A DNA stretch of 62,261 nucleotides from a virus. A program made the position numbers and the translations under genes. The DNA is taken from the IMG/VR virus record IMGVR_UViG_3300018416_002791, positions 1 to 62,261 of that record. The stretch is one strand, 5' to 3'. The notes beneath the pieces were generated by a model. The model was not told where the DNA came from. It saw only the letters and a list, made by a program, of their open reading frames with translations, and made no database searches. Below are positions 9,320 to 18,532 of this stretch, one piece after another (within the stretch, counting starts at the first letter, position 1; the number at the start of each line of letters is the position of its first letter).

Positions 9320-10098
9320 GATTATTTGAATTGGCTGAGGCACCATACAGAGGCAACATAGGAATCCACGAAATGATGGAATTCTATAAACTTGCGACTC
9401 CGGCTGAAAAGAAAGAATTAGACGATTTAATTCTTTCTAATAGAACCAATGAAGCATGGGATTTAATACAACAAGTAACCGGCATGAAATTAAACACAGA
9501 TGATTTAGTCACTGAGACTTTGAAAAAAGTAAATGGCAAATGGGCACTTGTAAGTAAAAGTAATCCTAAAAAAGTATTACAGTATTATAAAGGTTCAGGA
9601 AAACCGAGCAAAGAATGGGTAAGCAAAGTTGAACGTAGAGTACATAGCTTCGAAGAAGTACAGCATGAAAATGGCACGTATTCTTCACTTCAAGTCAGCG
9701 CATCATCAGCTAAAAAAATAATAGCCTGGTGTGAAGAAAATAATGTAACTGTAAGTAATCCGGACGAGCTACATTGTACGATAGTGTTTAGTAAAACCCC
9801 AGTTCCAGAAGTAATTAAGTTAGACGGAAAAGAAATAACAGTAACCGGTAAGGTTAAAGAATGGGAAGTACTCGGCGAAGACTGCTTAGTGTTAATGCTA
9901 GACTGTCCCGGTGCTTCGTACTTACATAAGGAAATAACAGACTTAGGTGCAACATCAGATTACGATGAATATATTGCCCATGTTACTATTACAACACATT
10001 ATGAAACTAACGAAGTGCCTGGAGTAATTCCAGATTTCGATATCGAGTTTGATAGTATACAAGTAAATGAATTAGATGATGACTGGAACGACAAGTGA
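9316..10098 (+). CDS. 2H phosphoesterase with capsid-targeting-like leader
   Basis: 260 residues. The start MRLFELAEAPYRG has an LAE|A cleavage site of the T4 gp21 type. The C-terminal half (from about residue 118) contains two H-x-T motifs, LHCTIVFS and YIAHVTITT, which define the 2H phosphoesterase family (cyclic phosphodiesterases, 2'-5' RNA ligases, the T4 anti-CBASS enzyme Acb1). A likely substrate is a cyclic oligonucleotide signal or a 2',3'-cyclic phosphate; which one cannot be decided. Residues 1-117 are a separate helical part. If packaged, it would enter the cell with the DNA. Confidence 0.65.
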   Translation: MRLFELAEAPYRGNIGIHEMMEFYKLATPAEKKELDDLILSNRTNEAWDLIQQVTGMKLNTDDLVTETLKKVNGKWALVSKSNPKKVLQYYKGSGKPSKEWVSKVERRVHSFEEVQHENGTYSSLQVSASSAKKIIAWCEENNVTVSNPDELHCTIVFSKTPVPEVIKLDGKEITVTGKVKEWEVLGEDCLVLMLDCPGASYLHKEITDLGATSDYDEYIAHVTITTHYETNEVPGVIPDFDIEFDSIQVNELDDDWNDK

Positions 10099-10832
10099 AA
10101 ATAACTGACATTATTAAAGAAGGGTACGATATTCCGCGCAATCAAATGCCGCAGATTCATGCTGACGATTTGGAAAATACACATAATGTTAAACATGGAA
10201 CTATGAGTATTACTAAATTAAAACCAGCTCAGTCTCAGCGAGTTCCGGGACTAGTTGATAAAACTGCTAAAAGCATAGAAGGCGGATTCAACAAGCCTAT
10301 AATGATAGACAGAGAAGGCTATGTCATTAATGGCCACCATAGGTATGATGCTTATAAAAAGTTAGGCATAAACAAGGTTCCAGTTAGTGTAGTAACAGAC
10401 GCAACATTACAAGAACTTATAGACCAGTTTAGCCACAAAACAAGCGATGAGTTTGCTGAAGAACGCATTAATGAATTGGCGCAAGCAGATCTTGACCAAT
10501 TAGAAAAAACAGTAGACAATTGGTTTGCTAAAGTAGGTATCGATGTTGAATTTACAAGACACTTTTTAGATAGAGTAAACGATAACAGAAATCAAAAGCC
10601 GATTACTATGTCAGAATTGGTTCGTTTATTTAAACAAGAATATAAGAAATGGGGAAAGCCTATTGCGCAGATGGGGCCAGATGCCCAAGCAGTAATGAAA
10701 GACATGCAGACAGATATAAACGTGCCGTTTGTGTTAGTGCTAGACCCTAGAAATAATGAATTAGATTTAGTAGCTAAGACAATTATGAGAAAGAAAGATT
10801 TTAAAACCCCTAACAAGACGTTCGACGTATGA
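10095..10832 (+). CDS. ParB/sulfiredoxin-like protein with targeting leader
   Basis: 245 residues from GTG (GTGA overlap with the previous stop). The leader MKITDIIKEG fits the IKE|G site. Residues about 35-105 resemble the ParB-like nuclease/sulfiredoxin fold, with the hallmark INGHHRYDAYKKLG (the G-H-x-R box that binds phosphates or CTP). The C-terminal half is unassigned but contains a His/Asp-rich segment. Phage proteins with this fold can be nucleases or NTP-binding switches; the activity here is unknown. Confidence 0.6.
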   Translation: MKITDIIKEGYDIPRNQMPQIHADDLENTHNVKHGTMSITKLKPAQSQRVPGLVDKTAKSIEGGFNKPIMIDREGYVINGHHRYDAYKKLGINKVPVSVVTDATLQELIDQFSHKTSDEFAEERINELAQADLDQLEKTVDNWFAKVGIDVEFTRHFLDRVNDNRNQKPITMSELVRLFKQEYKKWGKPIAQMGPDAQAVMKDMQTDINVPFVLVLDPRNNELDLVAKTIMRKKDFKTPNKTFDV

Positions 10833-11383
10833 GATATAGCGACTTAATAACAGAATTAGAACTCCCTAAGAACCAATGGGAATTGATTATTTCGAATGCT
10901 GATAAAGAAGAAGCAGGCGAAAACCTTGTGGACTTAGTACAGCAAGCGTACAGTAGCACACCACTAGGTAGTCACGTTAATAGCTTACGAGATGTTATTC
11001 CAAGCGACTGGGAAGTTATAGATTGGGATCCGGAAGATGATGTTGACGCTACTATGTTTTTTAGAAAGAATCGTGCAGGTGAAACTTGGACTGGCAACAA
11101 AATACAAGGAATAGGACACGACGGACAGCGAGTTAGTAAAGACAAAGTTATACAAAAAGTAAGGCAAGCATTAGATAAGCCAGGCTGGTGGATTGAATCC
11201 AGTGATGCTATGGCACATGTATTAGGTAAAATGAATGCACCTCTTGTAAATGACGAGGCTTTTTTACAGAAGTTGTTTAATGATCCTAATTTAAAAATGA
11301 TTGACGATAAGACCTATGTAAGAAAACTAGGAAACGGACAAACGATTAAGGAGACAGTTTTCGGTAAACCGAAACTACAGTAA
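10829..11383 (+). CDS. Targeted late protein, possibly acetyltransferase-like
   Basis: 184 residues, ATGA overlap. The leader MRYSDLITEL has an ITE site. ENLVDLVQQAYSSTPLGSHV followed later by VDATMFFRK resembles GNAT-like proteins known from some phages, but the acetyl-CoA loop is not obvious. The family assignment is therefore tentative. It lies in the same translationally coupled series as the 2H and ParB-like genes. Confidence 0.5.
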   Translation: MRYSDLITELELPKNQWELIISNADKEEAGENLVDLVQQAYSSTPLGSHVNSLRDVIPSDWEVIDWDPEDDVDATMFFRKNRAGETWTGNKIQGIGHDGQRVSKDKVIQKVRQALDKPGWWIESSDAMAHVLGKMNAPLVNDEAFLQKLFNDPNLKMIDDKTYVRKLGNGQTIKETVFGKPKLQ

Positions 11384-11384
11384 T

Positions 11385-12056
11385 ATGAAAATTAATGATA
11401 TTTTAAACGAAACTGGCGTCGGCGGCATAGCAGGTGTAGCAATGCCAATGGGCAAAATGAATCGTCGCATTCCGGGCATGGGCACAACAAAGAAGAAAAA
11501 GAAAACTAACGAAGACGTAAAATGCAAGGCCTGTGGAGATACTGGTACTGTACACTGGGACCATCAAGATGAGTTCACTGGCGATCACGTGCCTGCGTCA
11601 GCACCTTGTCCAGAGTGTGAGTTAGGAAAGAAGAAGAAAACTAACGAAGGTGAAGGAAGCCAGGTGTTCAATCCTCGTGAAAAAGGAGCAGGCACTAAGG
11701 CAACAATGCCCGGCGGCAGAATCTATATAGGTAAGGGCGAAATCGTTAAGCATAAAGATTATGGATGGATAGCAAGGCTATGGCAAACAGAAGATTGGCG
11801 AGGTTTCGATTCGCAGGATGATGCAAAAGATTACTTATTGAGTGTATATAAAAAGAATAACGATTATAGTAACGGCGACGATGATTACGGGCCGACTGGC
11901 CGCTCCCGCATGGCCGCAAAAGATTATGCTGATTTAGATGCTCGGCATCGAACATCCACTGGTAAATTGAAATTCGATGACGAAGTCGAATGCAAAAAGT
12001 GCAAAGGCAAAGGCTGTGACCATTGTGACGGCCAAGGCTATCACACAGTAAAATAA
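11385..12056 (+). CDS. Targeted protein with DnaJ-type zinc fingers
   Basis: 223 residues. The leader MKINDILNETG has LNE|T. A Cys pair CKACGDTG followed by CPEC, and a second set CKKCKGKGCDHCDGQGY, match the CxxCxGxG zinc-binding repeats of DnaJ. No J-domain is present. Lys-rich linkers (KKKKK) separate the parts. Chaperone-like or RNA-binding zinc fingers in a possible head-interior protein are unusual. Confidence 0.6.
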   Translation: MKINDILNETGVGGIAGVAMPMGKMNRRIPGMGTTKKKKKTNEDVKCKACGDTGTVHWDHQDEFTGDHVPASAPCPECELGKKKKTNEGEGSQVFNPREKGAGTKATMPGGRIYIGKGEIVKHKDYGWIARLWQTEDWRGFDSQDDAKDYLLSVYKKNNDYSNGDDDYGPTGRSRMAAKDYADLDARHRTSTGKLKFDDEVECKKCKGKGCDHCDGQGYHTVK

Positions 12057-12067
12057 AGGAGAAACAC

Positions 12068-12313
12068 ATGAACACAGAAAAAAGAATTAGATATTTACAA
12101 AGACAGTTAGAGTCAGTAGCAGACCCGGATGCAAAAGCTAAATTAGAAAAAATTCTAGTTGGCTTAGTACCAGAGCCGACTAGGACACACGCTCCAGACG
12201 GCAAGTTTAAAGCAGACGATCCGTCGACTAAAGATATAAACGAAGCATGGAAAAGTGGCGTATCCAGCAAAAAGAGAAGGAAGACCAGTGAGAGCAGTAA
12301 AAGGAAAAAATAA
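12068..12313 (+). CDS. Small basic protein
   Basis: 81 residues with helical N-terminus and Lys/Arg-rich tail (KKRRKTSESSKRKK). Shine-Dalgarno AAAGGAG lies before the ATG. No family recognised. It overlaps the next small gene. Confidence 0.5.
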   Translation: MNTEKRIRYLQRQLESVADPDAKAKLEKILVGLVPEPTRTHAPDGKFKADDPSTKDINEAWKSGVSSKKRRKTSESSKRKK

Positions 12314-12509
12314 CGTTTTAGGGTTAATTAATAACTTTGAAACTAGACTGTACGAATTAATCCAAGACTCGGGCTGGATAGGTGTCCAAGATCTTCAGGA
12401 ACGAGAACTCTACATGGCTGAGGACTTGCATGTACGTAACGTATTAAAGAAAGTGCAGAAAGGTAGCCAGGTAGGATTTTCCACATATAACCAGAAGCAA
12501 CATGTGTAA
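12288..12509 (+). CDS. Small conserved-type hypothetical protein
   Basis: Read from the GTG at 12288 (preceded by AGAAGGA) it encodes about 73 residues. An ATG-less extension further upstream in the same frame is open, so the start is uncertain. The segment NNFETRLYELIQDSGWIG looks like a folded helical domain. Function unknown. The first part overlaps the previous gene in another frame. Confidence 0.45.
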   Translation: MRAVKGKNNVLGLINNFETRLYELIQDSGWIGVQDLQERELYMAEDLHVRNVLKKVQKGSQVGFSTYNQKQHV

Positions 12510-12523
12510 AACTAAATAACAGT

Positions 12524-12910
12524 ATGAACAAGAGAGCATTAGCCAAAAAGTTAGATAATCTCGCTAGTAATGTAGCAAAGCGCGGCGTATACGTGGTTAC
12601 AAAAAAGGATGATTATTACGAAGTACAAAATTATATGACCAAGCAGGTATTAGTAACAGAGATACCAGTGCGAGTCTTAGCGGAACGTATATGTAACTTA
12701 TACAACAAGGGCAAAAAACAGCCGATGTCACAAAAGCTACAGATGAAATCGTTATCTACTGCGTATTTTAAACTAAAAACTGACTTAATTGTGTTCAAGC
12801 ACACAATGAAAACAACAAAAGACATGGACAAATACGACGTTGCTGAGTTTAGAGCCAGCGAAGTGGCAAGTAGGCTAAATCATGTAACACAACAACTGGA
12901 ACATCTGTAG
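12524..12910 (+). CDS. Hypothetical protein
   Basis: 128 residues, basic N-terminal half, helical C-terminal half. No catalytic motif seen. Its position between targeted genes and the scaffold-like gene at 12972 suggests a late role. Confidence 0.5.
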   Translation: MNKRALAKKLDNLASNVAKRGVYVVTKKDDYYEVQNYMTKQVLVTEIPVRVLAERICNLYNKGKKQPMSQKLQMKSLSTAYFKLKTDLIVFKHTMKTTKDMDKYDVAEFRASEVASRLNHVTQQLEHL

Positions 12911-12928
12911 GAAAAACTTTACAGAAAT

Positions 12929-12936
12929 GATAAATA
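12929..12936 (+). promoter_or_regulatory. Late promoter GATAAATA
   Basis: In the gap upstream of the gene at 12972; Shine-Dalgarno AGGAAG follows. Confidence 0.6.
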
Positions 12937-12971
12937 ACAGTAATAGCTAAATACCAACAGGAAGAACAAAC

Positions 12972-14132
12972 ATGTATTTAAACGATTTTAACCAAACTAG
13001 TAAACAAAAGATTACTAAAATTAACAAACTCCTAAAAGAAGAGTTTGCTATATCTTTGAGTAAGAAATTACCGTCAAAAAAGAAACTCGAAAAAGTTTTA
13101 GAGAACACGCTAAACACTCTTACTTCAATAAGAGTTAACAGTAATCAGTACCATACTAATCCAGAGTATTCTAAATATATCGGGCTTAAAGACGCATTAA
13201 ACATAATGCTGAACGAAGGCGTATATGCAGAAAGCCCGCAGTATAACAGAATGAAAACTATGATTAGCGACAGCATTTCGCAGTTAATGGATAGCGGATA
13301 CACAATGGATGAAGCCGCTGCCGAATGCATGAACCGTTATAGAATGGATAATCGCTTTGCTTATGACGACGAACATGTTCTTCCTATCGTCTTAACAGCG
13401 GCAAAAGATTACATGGAAAACTGTGGCATGAATGCTGAAGGCCTAGGCGATGGCATAGACGAAACAGTAACTGATTTAACTGATGCACTACTTGGCGAAA
13501 TGGCCAGAGAGTGCGGTGTTGAGTTAGCGCAACAAGGTAGCATTGATGCTATAGAAGAAAAATTACAATCGTTTGCAGAAGTAAGCGGAAAAAGCCGAGA
13601 CTCAGTTGTCGGATTCCTAAATAACTTGGAAGAAGCTGATCTTGTTAACGGCATACAAATGTTTGGCAAAAAAATAGGAGCGGTAAACAGAATGCGAGCA
13701 ACAGAAATTACAGAGAATGTGGACGTTACCGCGGCAGAGCTTGTTATGGCTGTTCGCGCTCTAGCAGACGATATTCAAGATCAAATAGAAAGAGTAGGCA
13801 GAATGATGAACGAAGACGTTCCTGCTATAGCTGACCAAATGAGAACAGAGCAAGGCGCACAAGCGGCACAAGCGTTCTCGGACAGTGTACATAGTACACT
13901 AAATGCTTATATAGAAGCCGGCAAGGCTGCAAAAGCAGGCATGGATCAAGCTACTGCTACAGTATCCGGTGAAGCACCAGCAATGGACGACATGGGACTA
14001 GGCGACACAGGCGAACTTGACGGATTAGGCGGAGCAGAAGATGATTTAGGCCTAGACGACGTAGATGTTAACGAGCCAGCAATGGCTGGACCAGAAGATG
14101 AGCCATTAGGTAGAGCACCTGTAGAAATATAA
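12972..14132 (+). CDS. Virion or scaffold-like protein with acidic tail
   Basis: 386 residues with its own late promoter. Residues 1-110 are basic and helical. The C-terminal 60 residues are very acidic and rich in Asp, Gly and Met (MGLGDTGELDGLGGAEDDLG). Alternating charged helical segments with an acidic end resemble phage core/scaffold proteins, but no sequence signature confirms this. Confidence 0.55.
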   Translation: MYLNDFNQTSKQKITKINKLLKEEFAISLSKKLPSKKKLEKVLENTLNTLTSIRVNSNQYHTNPEYSKYIGLKDALNIMLNEGVYAESPQYNRMKTMISDSISQLMDSGYTMDEAAAECMNRYRMDNRFAYDDEHVLPIVLTAAKDYMENCGMNAEGLGDGIDETVTDLTDALLGEMARECGVELAQQGSIDAIEEKLQSFAEVSGKSRDSVVGFLNNLEEADLVNGIQMFGKKIGAVNRMRATEITENVDVTAAELVMAVRALADDIQDQIERVGRMMNEDVPAIADQMRTEQGAQAAQAFSDSVHSTLNAYIEAGKAAKAGMDQATATVSGEAPAMDDMGLGDTGELDGLGGAEDDLGLDDVDVNEPAMAGPEDEPLGRAPVEI

Positions 14133-14461
14133 TGTTGATACGCGACGTGATCCTTTCGGAAGGTTATTTTAACGAGCTTATGGTAGTCGTTCAAGATTTA
14201 CTTATACGTATGGCTTCGTCGCAAGTGCCTGAAATATCCACAGAAAAGTTTCAAGCAACATTAGCTAAACAGGGTTATGTTACCACAATTGATGAACTAA
14301 TACAAGCAGTTGATCAAAGCGGATATGCTAGCAGTGTAGACAGAGAAAAGATTGTTCCCGCTAGCGAACTACCAGCAGATTTAGACAAAAAGACTGACCC
14401 TGCGTCTTTAGAGAAGATGGCAGGTAATCAAGCAATGAGTGATATTAAGTCGGAGTTATAA
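14132..14461 (+). CDS. Small targeted late protein
   Basis: 109 residues, coupled to the previous gene (TAATG). The start MLIRDVILSEGYF includes LSE|G, matching the targeting pattern. A helical protein without known domain. Confidence 0.5.
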   Translation: MLIRDVILSEGYFNELMVVVQDLLIRMASSQVPEISTEKFQATLAKQGYVTTIDELIQAVDQSGYASSVDREKIVPASELPADLDKKTDPASLEKMAGNQAMSDIKSEL

Positions 14462-14778
14462 TGCCTGGTATTTTTATTAACGCAACAACAGCAAGAACTG
14501 ATACAAGAAATAATACAGTTATTCACGGCGAAGTTACTGCTATCGAAAATGCTGTGTACGCTAATATTGATGCTGGTGTACTATATGCGAACGTTAATAA
14601 TACTGTTATGACTAACAGTAATGTTTACTACAATGTTTGGAACAGTATCTCTACTGACGCAACCACACTTGACCAACTCAACTACGTAAAAGATTACTTC
14701 ACTAACCTGGGCTACGGTGTTAACATCGTAACTGATCCAGGATCAAACACAACCCTACAATGGAATATAAGCTGGTAA
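14461..14778 (+). CDS. Small Asn/Thr-rich late protein
   Basis: 105 residues, coupled to the previous gene (TAATG). Rich in Asn, Thr, Val and Tyr, beta-type composition, no Cys or catalytic motif. C-terminal part DQLNYVKDYFTNLGYGVNI looks like a helix-strand unit seen in phage virion-associated proteins. Function unknown. Confidence 0.5.
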   Translation: MPGIFINATTARTDTRNNTVIHGEVTAIENAVYANIDAGVLYANVNNTVMTNSNVYYNVWNSISTDATTLDQLNYVKDYFTNLGYGVNIVTDPGSNTTLQWNISW

Positions 14779-14785
14779 ATCTAGC

Positions 14786-14813
14786 TTGACATATCCTGTC
14801 TAGGTGCTATACT
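14786..14813 (+). promoter_or_regulatory. Sigma70 early promoter, probably leaderless
   Basis: TTGACA, 16 nt, TATACT. The ATG at 14820 stands 6 nt after the -10 box, where transcription should start. No Shine-Dalgarno is present. Confidence 0.75.
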
Positions 14814-14819
14814 ACTTAG

Positions 14820-15509
14820 ATGATAACAAATAAATTTGAATACCCATCCCTAAGACGAATCCACGAAAACGGAACAAGACGTTATACTAACGAAAGTAAA
14901 ACAGCTCGTCCTGTTCCCAGCGTTACAACAATTCTCGACGCAACCAAATCCGAAGAAAGCAGACAAGCATTAGCAAACTGGCGCAAGCGCGTAGGTACAG
15001 CTAAGGCCCAAGCTATTACTACAGAAGCCGCAGGACGCGGAACACGATTACACAAATGGTTAGAAGACTACATTCTAACTGGCGACGCCGGCACACCCGG
15101 CACAAATCCTTATAGCATACAAAGCCACGGCATGGCCCAAATTATTATTGATAAGGGTCTTAGCCGAGCAGACGAATACTGGGGCACAGAAGTTGGCCTT
15201 ATGTACCCCGATGTGTACGCAGGAACAACAGACTGTGTCGGCATGTTCGAAGGCGAGCCAGCAATTATCGACTTTAAGCAAACTAATAAGCCTAAGAAGC
15301 GAGAATGGATTGACGATTATTTTGCTCAATTAACAGCTTATGCCGCGGCTCATAACGTTACATACGGCACAGATATCAAAAAAGGCGTTATTTTAATGTG
15401 TAGCAAAGACAACGAGTACCAAGAATTTATTATTGAAGGCGACGAATACGAAGAATACGAACATGCCTGGGCTACTAGAGTAGAAGAATATTATTCCAAG
15501 TTCCTATAA
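14820..15509 (+). CDS. PD-(D/E)XK nuclease
   Basis: 229 residues, early promoter directly upstream. The catalytic series is visible: RGTRLHKWLEDY (helix with His/Glu), then YAGTTDCVG (Asp) and AIIDFKQT (D-x-K). This is the PD-(D/E)XK exonuclease pattern common in marine T4-like phages and related to Cas4/RecB nucleases. Likely role: DNA degradation or recombination early in infection. Confidence 0.75.
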   Translation: MITNKFEYPSLRRIHENGTRRYTNESKTARPVPSVTTILDATKSEESRQALANWRKRVGTAKAQAITTEAAGRGTRLHKWLEDYILTGDAGTPGTNPYSIQSHGMAQIIIDKGLSRADEYWGTEVGLMYPDVYAGTTDCVGMFEGEPAIIDFKQTNKPKKREWIDDYFAQLTAYAAAHNVTYGTDIKKGVILMCSKDNEYQEFIIEGDEYEEYEHAWATRVEEYYSKFL

Positions 15510-15511
15510 AT

Positions 15512-15519
15512 GATAAATA
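15512..15519 (+). promoter_or_regulatory. Late promoter GATAAATA
   Basis: 27 nt before the GTG start at 15547, directly after the nuclease stop codon. Confidence 0.65.
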
Positions 15520-15546
15520 CTGTTAAGCATTTGGAGATTCTTAACA

Positions 15547-18018
15547 GTGACAGAAACAACAAAAATAGTAAGGATGCAACAGCGTCGAGGTCTAAAGCAA
15601 GACCTACCAAAACCATTGCGTCCAGGCGAAATAGGGTTTGCTACAGATAGCAGACAGCTATATATCGGTGCAGACACCGAAAGTGAACTAGCACAACAGT
15701 ATAATAAAACTGGTGTGTTCGAGCAAACATCAAGTGCGCAAAGCACAACTTTTGGTTTGGCTAACGTACAGATGATTAAATTCACTGTACCGCACAAAAT
15801 TTACGACAAAGGAGAGTTCGACGGAGTTACTACAACTACTGTCTGGACACCGGACGACTTAGTTGCGAGTTCAGCCACTGCAACAGAATACGCTAGATTA
15901 GGTGACGTATTTAGAACAGGTGACTTATATTTTAGAAATATAATAGACGGGAATCTATTTTCGCCAGAACAGATTACTGTTATAAAAAACGGCACAGAAC
16001 TTGTCGCATCGAATGTTGCAACTATTTCAAGCAGTCAAGATTTTTTCTTTGCCCAAGGTGGCGATATATCATCTAGTACCCATACATTAACTTTAAGAAC
16101 ACCTCCGAGTGGAGCAGAAGAAATTGCAATTTCGTATTATGGCAATACTGAAGTTAATCATGCTCTATCAAACACTACTGTTGGGATAACCGGTGTAGCA
16201 GGATTTAACGCATACGCAGGCCTAACAAATAATACTTTCCGACAAATAGATCCAGATAACGTAAGAGTAGCATCAGGCACAGGTGTCGGCTATATCGGAA
16301 TGCAGTTCAAGCATATCCAGGTAGCAACTGATGTTAAAACTGCCCCGGTAGCATTTGACAATTCGGTTGCTCTTACTTTAGGCAACTTATTATTAACAAG
16401 AATCGACGAGAAGGTCACTGACGCAGTAGCAACCGCAAACGCAACAACAGTCTCTATAGTTGGAGCAATCGCGGCAGACACATATAATATATCAGGCGCC
16501 TATAATCACGTTTACATCGACGATGCAGTAACAGGCGATTGGCTAGACGGACAAGTATTAGAAGTTACAAGTTATGATTCGGCTAATACAACTATTGTTA
16601 CCGCACTTCCTGCTATATCTACAAGTTTAGTTAAATCTGTAACCAGTTATTCCATTGATGGTTCGAATCTAAATGTAGTAGTAAGTAGCACAGATGATAT
16701 CGAAATAGGTGATGATTTATACTTTATCGAATCTCCAGACGATTCAAATCTAAATAGTAAATCAGGCACAGTGTCCGCAGTGGATACAGGAGTATCACAA
16801 ACTATAACAGTTTCTGCACTAGGCACTGATGCTAATGCTAACGTAGATACTGCTAACTTGTCTTTTGTAACATATAAAGGAGGGTCAAGTACTGAAGTAG
16901 TTCTTACTGCTCTTAATCACGGGTTATCCGACGGAGCCAACGCAATTACTACAACTAATGCTACGGTATCTTCCGGCACAGTAAATGCAACAACTACTGG
17001 CAATGTGAACACATTTATTTTAACCACAGTTGGCGCAATAACAGGCGAAGACCTTGCACTTACATTTACACCAGTTGTATCATCCGGCAACGTAAGCATA
17101 ACAAGAACTTTCGCCGCAGATTTAACAAGTGCTAACACTGCTGAAGCGGCTATTAGCGCAGTTAGTTCATACGACGAATGGCCAAAACTAAGTACAATAC
17201 CCGGCTCCACAGAATCCGCATACAAAGTTTATGTCACCCACGGCGAAGCAAATGCAAAAACACCCTTTGACTTTATGATGCATAATGACAGGATAGACAC
17301 ACTAACTACACTAGGCTTAGAAGCAAACACGTATAGCAGATCAGATTCTACAGTTAAAGCAGATTTAGAAAACTGGATTAATACATTAGTTTCTAGTACA
17401 GCCGTGAATCTATTTAAGGAAGTATACGTAAATACTGAATTCAATTCAACCGGACATTTTACTACATGGGATTTAAAAGTTAACTCAGAAGTTAAGGAGA
17501 TGGATTTTGAATCGAGAGAAGAAGCTAGAGATTTTTCTGCCATACTTAACAATTTATATTTTGAAGCAGTTAACCCCGATATTAAAGGTTTATTAAATAT
17601 CAAATCTAACATAGAATTCCTAACCTTAGAAGGACTTGGTGCCGCGACTACCGTTACAAGCTACGATGCTCCGGAAGCTGTAACACTGACAGCAGGACTA
17701 AATGTTATACCTGAATTGAGCATTTCAGACTTAACGCTTTATGATACTTATATTATAGATTACTCCTTAGCAGATACATTATCGTCTAACGCAAACGTAT
17801 ACCGACGTATAGGCACAGTGTCGTTTACAGCCTCTGCCGAAGCCGAGCAAGTTACACTAATGGACACATACACAGACTTGCAGGCAAATGTTACAGGTAA
17901 CGTAGAATTTACAGCGAATGTTTCCGGAACAGCACTGACATTTAGCGCGAACACAACTATATCTCCAACTACAGATATAGCTATGAAATATACAGTGAGA
18001 CGCTGGTTAGCTGAATAA
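15547..18018 (+). CDS. Tail-fibre or tail-associated structural protein
   Basis: 823 residues from GTG with GGAG upstream. Residues 8-42 (RMQQRRGLKQDLP...LRPGEIGFATD...QLYIGAD) match the N-terminal motif found in many phage tail fibres and tropism proteins ('GEIGF-TD-L-IG'). The remainder is long, Thr/Ser/Asn/Val-rich beta structure, typical of fibres. It probably contributes to host recognition. Very few Cys. Confidence 0.7.
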   Translation: MTETTKIVRMQQRRGLKQDLPKPLRPGEIGFATDSRQLYIGADTESELAQQYNKTGVFEQTSSAQSTTFGLANVQMIKFTVPHKIYDKGEFDGVTTTTVWTPDDLVASSATATEYARLGDVFRTGDLYFRNIIDGNLFSPEQITVIKNGTELVASNVATISSSQDFFFAQGGDISSSTHTLTLRTPPSGAEEIAISYYGNTEVNHALSNTTVGITGVAGFNAYAGLTNNTFRQIDPDNVRVASGTGVGYIGMQFKHIQVATDVKTAPVAFDNSVALTLGNLLLTRIDEKVTDAVATANATTVSIVGAIAADTYNISGAYNHVYIDDAVTGDWLDGQVLEVTSYDSANTTIVTALPAISTSLVKSVTSYSIDGSNLNVVVSSTDDIEIGDDLYFIESPDDSNLNSKSGTVSAVDTGVSQTITVSALGTDANANVDTANLSFVTYKGGSSTEVVLTALNHGLSDGANAITTTNATVSSGTVNATTTGNVNTFILTTVGAITGEDLALTFTPVVSSGNVSITRTFAADLTSANTAEAAISAVSSYDEWPKLSTIPGSTESAYKVYVTHGEANAKTPFDFMMHNDRIDTLTTLGLEANTYSRSDSTVKADLENWINTLVSSTAVNLFKEVYVNTEFNSTGHFTTWDLKVNSEVKEMDFESREEARDFSAILNNLYFEAVNPDIKGLLNIKSNIEFLTLEGLGAATTVTSYDAPEAVTLTAGLNVIPELSISDLTLYDTYIIDYSLADTLSSNANVYRRIGTVSFTASAEAEQVTLMDTYTDLQANVTGNVEFTANVSGTALTFSANTTISPTTDIAMKYTVRRWLAE

Positions 18019-18019
18019 T

Positions 18020-18451
18020 ATGTTTTTACCGACCCAAAGTTCCGACGATAGATTATCTATGTGGCGGGCAATTAGACAACGGGAGCATGAAAGCATAGAT
18101 GACCTTCTTGCAGAATTCAAAGATCTTGCGCCAGAACAGCGTTACATTGATTTTTACACTCCATCTAGTTGGCCAAGTGTTTTTGAAATTGTTAGCGAAG
18201 GCATGTTCTGCCAAAGTGGCATTACTTTAGTAATAGCCGCAACATTAGCCGAGGCAGGTTTCATATCTACCGGCAACTTGCGCTTTCCGGTGATAAGTAA
18301 TCATATAAACGGAAATACCGGATTGGTACTCGAACACCAAAATAAAGTATTCAACTTTACACCGGGCAAGATTATAACCTTAGAAGAAATGAAAGAAAAT
18401 GGTACGGTTTACGACACGCATGTTGTACCGTATAGCAATATTTTACGTTGA
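18020..18451 (+). CDS. Hypothetical protein
   Basis: 143 residues directly after the fibre gene. Trp/Phe-rich N-terminal half, and a segment MFCQSGITLVIAATLAEAGF that is hydrophobic but short for a membrane helix. No family recognised; position suggests a tail or late role. Confidence 0.5.
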   Translation: MFLPTQSSDDRLSMWRAIRQREHESIDDLLAEFKDLAPEQRYIDFYTPSSWPSVFEIVSEGMFCQSGITLVIAATLAEAGFISTGNLRFPVISNHINGNTGLVLEHQNKVFNFTPGKIITLEEMKENGTVYDTHVVPYSNILR

Positions 18452-18476
18452 CATTTATACTGTTTTATTATATAAT
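18448..18476 (+). promoter_or_regulatory. Sigma70 early promoter of nrdAB
   Basis: TTGACA, 17 nt, TATAAT: a perfect consensus, and the only early promoter here with a 17-nt spacer. Confidence 0.85.
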
Positions 18477-18532
18477 AGCAGTCTGCTAAATATTTTTACA
18501 GTTTATTAATAATAACAATAATAAGGACACAC

